Source: PALSA-612 sp963846915
GTDB taxonomy: Bacteria; Actinomycetota; Thermoleophilia; Gaiellales; Gaiellaceae
NCBI GenBank assembly: GCA_963846915.1
Contig: CAWJXV010000009.1
Span: forward strand, 1,488,001 to 1,552,000
Direction: 5' to 3'
DNA: 64,000 nt
The translations under genes and the position numbers were made by a program. Positions within the stretch are counted from its first letter, which is position 1. Every line of letters begins with the position of its first letter. Under the pieces are notes generated by a model that searched no databases, was not told the DNA's origin, and saw only the letters and a program-made list of their open reading frames with translations. Positions 35,848 through 43,150 of the stretch are shown here, in pieces.

Positions 35848-38800
35848 ATGGAGTTCCGGATTCTCGGCCCGCTCGAGGTCGTCTCCAATGAGACGGTGCT
35901 CGATTTGGGCGGGCAGAAGCAGCGCGCGTTACTTGCCGTTCTGCTTCTGCACGCGAATGAGGTTGTCTCCTCGGATCGGCTGATCGAGGCGCTGTGGCAG
36001 GACGAGCCGCCCGACACGGCCCAGAAGGCCGTGCAGGTGTACGTGTCACAGCTGCGCAAGCTGCTCGGCCGGGAGCGTCTGCAGACGAAGCCTCCCGGTT
36101 ACCTGCTGCGGGTCGATGAGGGAGAGCTCGACCTGGCGCGTTTCCGGACTTTGCGCGTCGAGGAGCGGCCGCACGAGGCGTTGGCGATTTGGCGAGGTCC
36201 GCCGCTCGGCGACTTCGCCTATCAGCAGTTCGCCCAGGCGGAGATCGCGCGCTTGGATGAGCAGCGTCTCGTCTGCATTGAGGAGCGAATCGAGCTCGAT
36301 CTCGCGGCCGGGCTTCAGGCCGACCTGGTGGGCGAGCTCGAGGAACTCGTTGCCGACCGCCCGCTCAGGGAACGTCTGCGCGGGCAGTTGATGCTGGCGC
36401 TGTATCGCTCCGGTCGGCAGGCGGAGGCGCTCAACGCCTACCAGGAGGCGCGAACGGCCCTCGTGGACGAGCTCGGGATCGAGCCCTCACGTGAGCTGCG
36501 CGACCTCCACCAGGCGATCCTGAACCAGGATCCGGCGCTCGACCTGGTCGCCCCACCTGCTCCTGAGCGCGATTCAGGCCGGGGGGCGTTCGTCGGTCGT
36601 GAGGGTGAGCTGGCGGAGCTGATCGCCGGGCTCGACGACGCTGTGGCCGGACACGGGCGCCTGTTCCTGCTCGTCGGCGAGCCTGGCATCGGCAAGAGCC
36701 GGCTGGCGGACGAGCTGATCGTTCGAGCCCGGGAGCGTGGAGCGCGGGTGCTGGTCGGTCGCTGCTGGGAGGCGGGCGGCGCACCCGCCTACTGGCCCTG
36801 GGTGCAGTCCATGCGTTCTTATGTCCGCGAGGCAGAGCCGGAGACGCTGCGCTCGCAGCTCGGTGCGGGCGCCGTCGACCTGGCGCAGCTTCTTCCTGAG
36901 CTGCGCGAACGGTTCCCTGATCTGGGCGAGCCGCCGGTGATTGAGCCGGAGGGCGCACGCTTCCGCCTCTTCGAGGCTGCCTCCTCGTTCCTCACGAGTG
37001 CAGCCCAGGTCCGGCCGCTTGTGCTCGTCCTTGATGACCTGCACGCAGCGGACGAGCCGTCGCTTCTCCTCCTGCAGTTCCTTGCCCGCGAGCTCGGAGG
37101 GAGCCGCTTGCTTGTCGTTGGCGCATATCGCGACGTCGATCCCACCCCGAGGGATCCGTTGACGGGGGTTCTGACCGAGCTCGCCCGGGAGCCGGTGACC
37201 AGAACCCTTGTGCTGGCAGGTCTGAGTGAGCGCGATGTCGCTCGCTTCATCAGTCTCACCTCGGGCGAGGCCCCAGCAGAAGAGCTCGTGTTCACGATCC
37301 ACGAGGAAACTGCCGGCAACCCGCTGTTCGTCGGAGAGATCGTGCGGCTGCTCGCGGCTGAGGGCGGTATCGCTCAGGCCCAGACGCCGCAGCTGGCGAT
37401 CCCGCAGAGCGTCCGCGACGTCATCGTGCGCCGGCTTCGCCACCTCTCGGAGGAATGCAACCGGGCGCTAGTGCTCGCGTCGGTGCTGGGACGAGAGTTC
37501 GCCCTTGAAGCGCTCGCCCGTGTCGCAAGCCTCTCCCAGGACGAGCTGCTCGAGACGCTGGACGAGGCGATGGCTGCCGGCGTCGTCTCGGACGCTCCCG
37601 GGGCTCCGGGGAACCTGCGCTTCGCGCACGTGCTCATCCGCGACGTTCTCTACGAGGAGATTCCGGCGACACACCGCATGCGCCTCCACCGCCGCGTGGC
37701 GGAAGTGCTCGAAGAGGTGTACGCCGCCAACCTGGAGCCCCACCTCACCGAGCTCGCGTACCACTTCCCACTGGCCGTGCCCGCCGGCAGCCGCGGAAAG
37801 GCGATCGAGTACGCGCGGCGCGCAGGCGACCGAGCAGTTGCCCAGCTCGCCTTCCAGGAGGCCGTCCAGCTGTACGAGACGGCGCTCGAGCTCGTCGAGG
37901 ACGAAGGCACGCGCTGTGAGCTGCTTCTTGCCCTCGGCGATGCTCAGGCTCGAGCTGGAGATTCACCAGAGGCAAAGGAGACGTTTGTCGTGACCGCAGA
38001 GCTGGCAAGGGAACGTGGCGACGCCGCGGCCTTTGCGCTCGCCGCCCTTGGCTACGGTGGTCGGCAGGTGAGCGAGTCCGCGGCCGAGGATGCACGGCTC
38101 ATCTCGCTGCTCGAGGAGGCGTCCAGGACCGTGGGAGAGGCAGACAGCGCCTTGCGCGCTAGGGTTCTCGCCCGTTTGGCTAACGCGCTGCGCCATGAGC
38201 CGGATCGCGGGCCACGCACTGCGCTGAGCGCAGAGGCCGTCGCGATCGCGCGCCGGGTGGGAGATCCGTCCACACTCGCCTACACGCTCGATGGCAGGCT
38301 GGGCGCCATCTGGTGGCCTGGAAACCACGAGGAGCGCCTCGCTTTGGCCGCGGAGCTGATCGAGCTGGCCGAGTCGATCGGCGACGAGGAACGGGCCTTT
38401 TTCGGACTCGGCCACCGCATGTACGCGCTCCTTGAGCTCGGCGAGGTCGCTGCCTCGTACGGGGAGCTCGAGAGGAGGGCGCGCATCGCCGAGCAGCTTC
38501 GGCAGCCGGCGCAGCTCTGGCTCGTAGCCGCAAACCGGGGCCTGCAATCGCTCCTTTCAGGTCGCTTTCACGAGGCGGAGGAGCGCGTGCCGCACCTTCG
38601 CGAGCTCGGCGAGCGCGTCCAGCGCCACAATGCGCTCAATGCGGTCCGGCACCAGCTGCTCGTGCTCCACCGCGAGCAGGGTCGGCTGGGTGACCTCGAC
38701 GAGGGGATAGCGGACTCCACTCCCACGTGGCTGCGCATCGTCGTCGACTTCGAGCTTGAACGCGAGGCGAAGGCCCGGGCCGAGCTGCAAGCACTCGCGG

Positions 38801-39252
38801 CAGCCGATTTCCGAGACGTCCCTCGCGAGCTCGAGTGGCAGTTCATTCTTTCTTTGCTCGCTGAGGTCTCCGTCGGGCTGGGCGAGCGCGTTGCCGCCGA
38901 GGAGCTCTACATCGAGCTCGCTCCCTACGCCGGCATGGCGGTCGTCAGCCCTCCCGAGTTGTGCCTCGGTTCCATCGACCGTTACCTTGGCGCCGTTGCC
39001 TCTGGGCTTGAACGCTGGGAGGACGCCGCCCGCCACTTCGAGCACGCCCTGGCGATGAACGAGCGCATGGGCGCTAGGCCTTGGCTCGCGCACACCCAGG
39101 AGGACTTCGGGCGCATGCTGCTGGAGCGGGGCGACAGCGGGCGCGGCTCCGAGCTCATCTCCGCCGCGCTCGCCACCTACCGCGAGCTCGGTATGGACTC
39201 CTACGCCGCCAGGGCGCAGGAGCTGGTCGAGGCGTACACGCAAAGGTCGTAG
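35848..39252 (+). CDS. SARP/BTAD-type AAA-ATPase transcriptional regulator
   Basis: 1134 residues. Residues about 1-90 are an OmpR-like winged-helix DNA-binding domain (MEFRILGPLEVV...; SQLRKLLGRERLQT), residues about 95-245 a bacterial transcriptional activator (BTAD) domain, typical of SARP regulators. A STAND/AAA ATPase follows with Walker A GEPGIGKSRLADEL near residue 275 and LVLDDLHAADEPSLLLL as Walker B near 391; residues about 650-1134 are TPR-like helical repeats. Such proteins are large ligand-gated activators of secondary-metabolite or other specialised genes. The start ATG 35848 gives the canonical MEFRILGPLEV. Intact. Its targets may include the divergent DGRSPDT gene; that is inference. 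Confidence 0.85.
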   Translation: MEFRILGPLEVVSNETVLDLGGQKQRALLAVLLLHANEVVSSDRLIEALWQDEPPDTAQKAVQVYVSQLRKLLGRERLQTKPPGYLLRVDEGELDLARFRTLRVEERPHEALAIWRGPPLGDFAYQQFAQAEIARLDEQRLVCIEERIELDLAAGLQADLVGELEELVADRPLRERLRGQLMLALYRSGRQAEALNAYQEARTALVDELGIEPSRELRDLHQAILNQDPALDLVAPPAPERDSGRGAFVGREGELAELIAGLDDAVAGHGRLFLLVGEPGIGKSRLADELIVRARERGARVLVGRCWEAGGAPAYWPWVQSMRSYVREAEPETLRSQLGAGAVDLAQLLPELRERFPDLGEPPVIEPEGARFRLFEAASSFLTSAAQVRPLVLVLDDLHAADEPSLLLLQFLARELGGSRLLVVGAYRDVDPTPRDPLTGVLTELAREPVTRTLVLAGLSERDVARFISLTSGEAPAEELVFTIHEETAGNPLFVGEIVRLLAAEGGIAQAQTPQLAIPQSVRDVIVRRLRHLSEECNRALVLASVLGREFALEALARVASLSQDELLETLDEAMAAGVVSDAPGAPGNLRFAHVLIRDVLYEEIPATHRMRLHRRVAEVLEEVYAANLEPHLTELAYHFPLAVPAGSRGKAIEYARRAGDRAVAQLAFQEAVQLYETALELVEDEGTRCELLLALGDAQARAGDSPEAKETFVVTAELARERGDAAAFALAALGYGGRQVSESAAEDARLISLLEEASRTVGEADSALRARVLARLANALRHEPDRGPRTALSAEAVAIARRVGDPSTLAYTLDGRLGAIWWPGNHEERLALAAELIELAESIGDEERAFFGLGHRMYALLELGEVAASYGELERRARIAEQLRQPAQLWLVAANRGLQSLLSGRFHEAEERVPHLRELGERVQRHNALNAVRHQLLVLHREQGRLGDLDEGIADSTPTWLRIVVDFELEREAKARAELQALAAADFRDVPRELEWQFILSLLAEVSVGLGERVAAEELYIELAPYAGMAVVSPPELCLGSIDRYLGAVASGLERWEDAARHFEHALAMNERMGARPWLAHTQEDFGRMLLERGDSGRGSELISAALATYRELGMDSYAARAQELVEAYTQRS

Positions 39253-39302
39253 AAGACTTCGGGCGCGTTGTCGGCACGCGCTCTCGGGTACGTGACTCAA
39301 CG

Positions 39303-39393
39303 GAGCGGCGCAGGAGTCGAACCGACCCAGCGTGGGGCTGCCACGCCTGACTGGTTTTGCAGACCGGGCTCTTTCGGCTCAACCAAGCCGCTC
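39303..39393 (-). tRNA. Degenerate tRNA-like sequence, GCA anticodon, long variable arm
   Basis: Minus strand: acceptor GAGCGGC/GCCGCTC perfect 7 bp; T loop TTCGACT with GG/CC closing pairs but a mismatch in the stem; anticodon loop CTGCAAA (GCA) with one mismatch in the stem; a six-pair variable hairpin GCGTGG/CCACGC. The D arm cannot be folded well and lacks GG. It may be a tRNA pseudogene. A class II tRNA with a Cys anticodon would be unusual. Confidence 0.3.
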
Positions 39394-39568
39394 AGAAGCG
39401 ATTCGCGCCAGTGGATGCGCCAGTGGGCGCGGTTTCGGTGAGCTTCTCAAACTCAGCCGCGATCGGCATCTTCGCCTCGTTCGAGCCGATCGGAGGGGCA
39501 TCGGCGTCGTCAGCGAGTCGCAGACGACCCATCTCGTTCAGCCGCCACAACTGCTTCGGAGCTGGTGC
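39392..39568 (-). pseudogene. Fragment of an integrative-element-type protein
   Basis: Reading the minus strand from about 39568, an open stretch encodes APAPKQLWRLNEMGRLRLA and then DDADAPPIGSNEAKMPIAA to the stop at 39392, ending TGANRF. The pattern KQLWRLNEMGRL is one I associate with small proteins or integrase-like genes on actinobacterial integrative elements, but the family is not certain. No start codon and no upstream part remain; the sequence passes directly into the ARPP-1 fragment on the opposite strand. The stop codon overlaps the start of the tRNA-like sequence. Confidence 0.35.
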
Positions 39569-40029
39569 TGCTGTACGAGGGCGAGGAGCTGGTCGGCGCC
39601 AAGCAGAACCGGATCATCGAACAGACGATCCTCGCGGGCCCCGGCTCGTCGTTGAAAATCCCGGCGAAGTGCGTCGAGCGGGGCCGCTGGGCGCGCCGCT
39701 CGCAGCATTTCGCGCCGGCGCCCCAGGCCGCCTACCCGCAGCTGCGGAAGGCAACACGGCTCGGGCAGGGCGCGGTCTGGGGCGACGTGGCCGCGAAGTC
39801 GGCCCGCCTGCGAGCGTTCTCGCCGACGGACGCATCCGAGTCGATGTACGTCTCGCGGTCGGCGTCGCTGGAGGAGTACGTGCAGGCGCTGCCGCGGACT
39901 GGAGGGCCAGTCCGGGGCACTGGTTGGGATCGGCGGGCTCGGTCGGCCGAAGCATCCACGCCTTCTCGCCCGCACACTCGCGCGCGTACGCGTGAGGGGC
40001 CGGGGGAGGAGGGTGAAACGGAGGTATGA
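39565..40029 (+). pseudogene. ARPP-1 domain protein fragment (DUF6569-like)
   Basis: From GTG 39565 the frame encodes LLYEGEELVGAKQNRIIEQT, then ILAGPGSSLKIPAKCVERGR and a QGAVWGDVAAKSARL segment, which match the central part of ARPP-1 domain proteins (GEELVGAKQNR, IPxxCVExGRW, VW). The N-terminal part of the domain is missing, and after ASLEEYVQALPR the frame runs into repeat copy B and loses resemblance. It is therefore a fragment cut at both ends rather than a functional gene. The domain occurs in poorly characterised conflict- and stress-associated proteins. Confidence 0.5.
39901..40020. repeat. Diverged direct repeat, copy B
   Basis: Second copy of the repeat at 34903-35013, in the same orientation: shared blocks GGTCG-CCGAAGCAT, CTCGCCC, CGCGCGTACGCG and GAGGGG...GGAGGAGGGTGAAACG. 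It lies between the ARPP-1 fragment and the kinase fragment. Confidence 0.6.
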
Positions 40030-40102
40030 GTCGCCGCTCGGGCCGTCCCCGCAGCGGTTTCTTGTGATTCCAACCCCGACTTGTAATGCTGATCACGATC
40101 CA

Positions 40103-40258
40103 GTGCAGGCTCGGATCGCCACCGGCGCCGTTCTGGCGGGCTTTCGAATCGAATCGCCCCTCGGTGAGGGCGCGATGGCCTCGGTATTCGTTGCCGAGGA
40201 CACGCGCCGCGGCGGTTCCGATGGCGCGCCTCCGCCGACACTGCAGGCGCCTCTGTAG
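40103..40258 (+). pseudogene. Ser/Thr protein kinase N-terminal fragment
   Basis: The frame from about 40103 encodes VQARIATGAVLAGFRIESPL and then GEGAMASVFVAEDTRRGG, a good match to the glycine-rich loop (GxGxxxxV) and start of a Hanks-type kinase N-lobe. The invariant Lys, the catalytic loop and everything after are absent; the frame ends at TAG about 40256. It is a decayed remnant just inside the right end of the element. Confidence 0.45.
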
Positions 40259-40361
40259 GCGAACGGTGTAGCAGGGGCGATACGTAGCGTCACGGGAGGG
40301 GGCCGTCACTTGCCCGGAAGCCACGCCGCGGCACGGGCCGACACGGCCACCGACTGCCTTA

Positions 40362-40415
40362 AAAATCAGGTGCCCCCTCTGGGGGCATGAGGGTTCGACT
40401 CCCTCCCCCGGCACT
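40362..40415 (+). repeat. attR: 3' half of tRNA-Leu, direct repeat copy 2
   Basis: Matches tRNA-Leu 3' half (27660-27714) in AAAATCAGGTGCCCCCTC and in the whole T arm and acceptor 3' strand; the variable-arm loop differs by a few bases. Upstream bases do not form a 5' half, so this is not a functional tRNA. It is the right attachment site of the integrated element. Confidence 0.8.
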
Positions 40416-40640
40416 GAGTTCAAGCCGAAACGGGTGGTGTGCGACGGCAGCCGCGAAGCGATATGAGATCGGGCCGGACTCACAGGGAACGACGATCAAG
40501 TTATTCCGGGCGGAGGCGACCCCGACGGCCTCGACCGCTCCACGCCAGGGCAAACAATCGTTCCTCGCAGGGGCGGAAGAAGTCATCGACTAGACCCACG
40601 GCCTCAGGCGCGGCGAACGCAGGGCCCGCTGCAGAGAGTG

Positions 40641-40664
40641 GGAGGGCCGGTTTCCCGGCCCTCC
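40641..40664 (-). terminator. Intrinsic terminator downstream of secreted protein
   Basis: A 10-bp perfect stem, GGAGGGCCGG at 40641-40650 with its complement at 40655-40664 and loop TTTC, lies about 30 bases beyond the minus-strand stop at 40695. It belongs to the core chromosome just outside attR. Confidence 0.7.
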
Positions 40665-40694
40665 GTGATGCGCTGTCTTGTTGAGTCGTTTTGG

Positions 40695-41552
40695 CTAGTG
40701 AACCTGAATGTTGCCTTGGTTGATGGTCGCACTCGCCGACGGCGTTGCGTGAGTGGCGACTGCTGCGAGGGCGTCCGTTGGTGTCATCAGGTCGCCAGAC
40801 GTGACGTCTTTGCCGATGCCAGGCTCGCCGTTGTCGGTCACCTTCACGAACAGGTAGTTGGTCGGCTGGTTCTCGTAGGCGAGATTGCTGCTGCTCGCGA
40901 TGATCTGCGCCGCGTACCAAGCCGTGTTTCCGCTGGCGCTCACGGCCTTGACGTTCATGAAGTACCAGTTACCGGCCGCGTCGATGTAGAAGGCGTTGCC
41001 CTTGCCACAGTAAGCGACAGAAGCGGTGGCCGAACCTGACGTTGCCTTGAACGTTCCGGTGCGAGCGCCACCGTAATTGTCGTCCCACGTGCCCGAGATC
41101 GAACCGTCCGAGGCGATGGTCCCGGTGATGTGCATGACGGTCCCGGGTGCTCCGACATCGTAGAGCGCGGTCAGGTTCAGTGCATTGCCGACGATGGTGC
41201 CGGACGTGACATTCCAGTGGTACTGGTCGCCACCCGTGAGCGGATAGCCGCCCGAGCCGCCGACAGTCTGACCGTTCTGCGTCAGGGCGATGTGGTGCGT
41301 GTAGTCCGTCGTGTCGTTCGTCAGACGGAACGTGAACTGCGAGACGCCCGTGACGTTCCAGAACGTTCCGCAGGTGTCCGTCATGCTCTGGATCGCGTTG
41401 AACGTCAGGTGGCGCTGGACGCCGCCGTACGAGTACCCGTAGTCACCCGTCGCCTTCGGGGCCGGGGCTGCAACCGCGACCGCTGCGGCAACAGCAAATG
41501 CCGCCCCGAGCACGGGGAACAGAACAAGCATGCGCTTAACTAGACGCCTCAT
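40695..41552 (-). CDS. Secreted protein of unknown function
   Basis: 285-residue exported protein: the signal MRRLVKRMLVLFPVLGAAFA is followed by more Ala/Val and a likely cleavage after VAVAAPA. The mature part begins KATGDYGYSYGGVQRHLTF and is rich in Thr, Gly and Asn, with beta-strand patterns such as GTIASDGSISGTWDDNYGG and AYCGKGNAFYIDAAGNWYFM. I recognise no domain. ATG 41552 has AAAGGAAG about 6 bases upstream. It is intact and sits just outside the right end of the element. An inverted repeat (41694-41709) lies about 140 bases upstream and may be part of its control. Confidence 0.65.
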   Translation of the reverse strand: MRRLVKRMLVLFPVLGAAFAVAAAVAVAAPAPKATGDYGYSYGGVQRHLTFNAIQSMTDTCGTFWNVTGVSQFTFRLTNDTTDYTHHIALTQNGQTVGGSGGYPLTGGDQYHWNVTSGTIVGNALNLTALYDVGAPGTVMHITGTIASDGSISGTWDDNYGGARTGTFKATSGSATASVAYCGKGNAFYIDAAGNWYFMNVKAVSASGNTAWYAAQIIASSSNLAYENQPTNYLFVKVTDNGEPGIGKDVTSGDLMTPTDALAAVATHATPSASATINQGNIQVH

Positions 41553-41906
41553 GCGTCTTCCTTTCGATCTGTGATTGAAACCGCACCACGCCCGACTCCG
41601 ATGCCCCGCGTGAGACGCGGGCGACGGTCGGAACGTCGTCGGTCCTCCTACTTCACTCGAGACGACGATATCGCCGCGCACACGCGCGGTCTATGACCCA
41701 AGCGGGTCAATCCGCACGACCCCACCGACCGCACATACGGGGCGGATCGTCAGCGCCGGGAGCAGCACCACCAGCCGCTACCGGCTCGCCCGAAGCGGCA
41801 GCCGCCAGTCAACTCGGCCTTGCGGATCGCGATCACCCAGGCGCGTGAGCTGACTTTCGTCTGCCAGTACTACCAATAACAACGCATCGAGCAGGGCAAC
41901 ACGAGA
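41553..41906. other. Intergenic stretch upstream of secreted protein
   Basis: About 355 bases between the secreted protein start and the LacI regulator stop, both minus strand. It holds the perfect inverted repeat TGACCC-AAGC-GGGTCA at 41694-41709 and little else. No gene is seen; the region is probably promoter and leader sequence. Confidence 0.45.
41694..41709. promoter_or_regulatory. Perfect inverted repeat, candidate operator
   Basis: Six-base arms TGACCC (41694-41699) and GGGTCA (41704-41709) around AAGC. About 140 bases upstream of the secreted protein start on the minus strand. A dimeric regulator such as a LacI, TetR or GntR family protein could bind, but none is identified. Confidence 0.35.
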
Positions 41907-42929
41907 TCAGGCGGCGCGGCCGCTCGTCCCACGCACGACGAGGTCGACCGGCAACGTCTCGACGCGTGAGGGAGCCGGCTCGCCGGCGAGCGCCTGGAGG
42001 AGCAGTTCGGCGCCCCGGCGGCCGCTCTCGAAGAGCCGCTGGCGGACGGTAGTCAGCCCAACGTACGAGGCGATCTCGATGTCGTCGAAACCGATCACCG
42101 ACAGCTGCCTGGGCACATCGATTCCGAGGCCACGCGCCGCTTCGAGCACGCCGAGCGCCTGGACGTCCGAGGCGGCGAACACCGCAGTCGGGGGCTTCGG
42201 GAGCCGGAGCAGCTCGTCCGCGATGCTCCGCGCGACGTGGCGGCTCTGCGTCCCCTCGCGGACGTACTCGGGCCGGATCGGGACCCCGGCAGATTCGAGG
42301 GCGCGCTCGTACCCGATCGTCCGGTCGCGGCTCGACTGGAAGCGGAAGGGATCGGTCGGCTTGTCGCCGATGAACGCGATGCTGCGATGCCCGAGCTCCA
42401 GCAGATGTCGGGTCGCGAGCTCGCCTCCGGCGATGTCGTCGATCACGACGCTCGGCAGCCCGTCGTGCCGCGCATCGATGAGCACGCACGGGACCGATTC
42501 GGCGCGCAGCCGTCGCACCTCCTCGTCCGGTGGGATCAGGGAGACGACAAGCAGGCCGTCCGTCCGATGGGCGTCGGCGAGCAGGCGGAACGCGCGTTGC
42601 TGGCGATCCGCAGACTCGACGTCGTAGAGCGCGAGGTCGTACGGCGAGGACGCGAGCGCCGTCACGACGCCCCGGACTCGCTCGATCGGGGAGGCCTCTG
42701 TCAGGAACGGCAGCACGACGCCGATCACGAGGGTTCGCTTGAGCGAAAGGTTCTGGGCGACCGAACTCGGCCGGTACTCGAGCGCGCGAATCGCCTCGAG
42801 CACCCGCTCCCGCGTCGGCGCCGCGACGTTCCCGCGGTCGTTGACGACGCGCGAGACGGTGGCGATCCCGACTCTCGCCCGCGCGGCGACGTCGGCGATG
42901 CGGGCCGGTGGTTTCGGAACCGCTTCCAT
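41907..42929 (-). CDS. LacI-family transcriptional regulator
   Basis: 340-residue sugar-responsive repressor. An N-terminal helix-turn-helix is clear (ARIADVAARARVGIATVSRV near residue 9, then VNDRGNVAAPTRERVLEAIR), followed by the hinge region and a periplasmic-binding-protein-like ligand domain with TLVIGVVLPF, RTDGLLVVSL and PTAVFAASDVQALGVL. It is divergent from the sugar ABC transporter operon, and a cre-like operator lies between. ATG 42929 starts MEAVPKPPARIADV. The ligand is presumably a sugar imported by the adjacent transporter. No frameshift. Confidence 0.9.
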   Translation of the reverse strand: MEAVPKPPARIADVAARARVGIATVSRVVNDRGNVAAPTRERVLEAIRALEYRPSSVAQNLSLKRTLVIGVVLPFLTEASPIERVRGVVTALASSPYDLALYDVESADRQQRAFRLLADAHRTDGLLVVSLIPPDEEVRRLRAESVPCVLIDARHDGLPSVVIDDIAGGELATRHLLELGHRSIAFIGDKPTDPFRFQSSRDRTIGYERALESAGVPIRPEYVREGTQSRHVARSIADELLRLPKPPTAVFAASDVQALGVLEAARGLGIDVPRQLSVIGFDDIEIASYVGLTTVRQRLFESGRRGAELLLQALAGEPAPSRVETLPVDLVVRGTSGRAA

Positions 42930-43041
42930 GCGGTATTAACTTTTGCCTGCGGGGAACGTCGAAGTCAAGAGCGGTGCCGGTCGAAAGCGAGAGTGGTGCC
43001 CTTGATTTCCCCAGGATGGGGGCGTAATCTCGCCGTATTCC

Positions 43042-43055
43042 TGAAAGCGGTTCCA
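43042..43055. promoter_or_regulatory. cre-like LacI-family operator
   Basis: TGAAAGCGGTTCCA matches the LacI/CcpA-type consensus TGWAANCGNTNWCA in all but one defined position. It lies about 95 bases upstream of the binding-protein start and about 115 bases from the LacI start, the expected place for autoregulation and control of the transporter. Confidence 0.55.
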
Positions 43056-43150
43056 ACCAGGAGGACGCCGTGACCGCCGCGGGGAGCCGATCGGCCAAGC
43101 ACACGACCGACTCCCAGTCGTTCTCGATAGCTCGAAGGAGGAACTCTGTA

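Noticed and set aside
40362..40415. Second tRNA-Leu gene
   Set aside because: Only the 3' half is present; preceding bases do not form the acceptor 5' strand, D arm or anticodon 5' stem.
41740..41875. Possible end of a gene on the plus strand (LRIAITQARELTFVCQYYQ)
   Set aside because: Too short, no start and no similarity I can name; likely chance.
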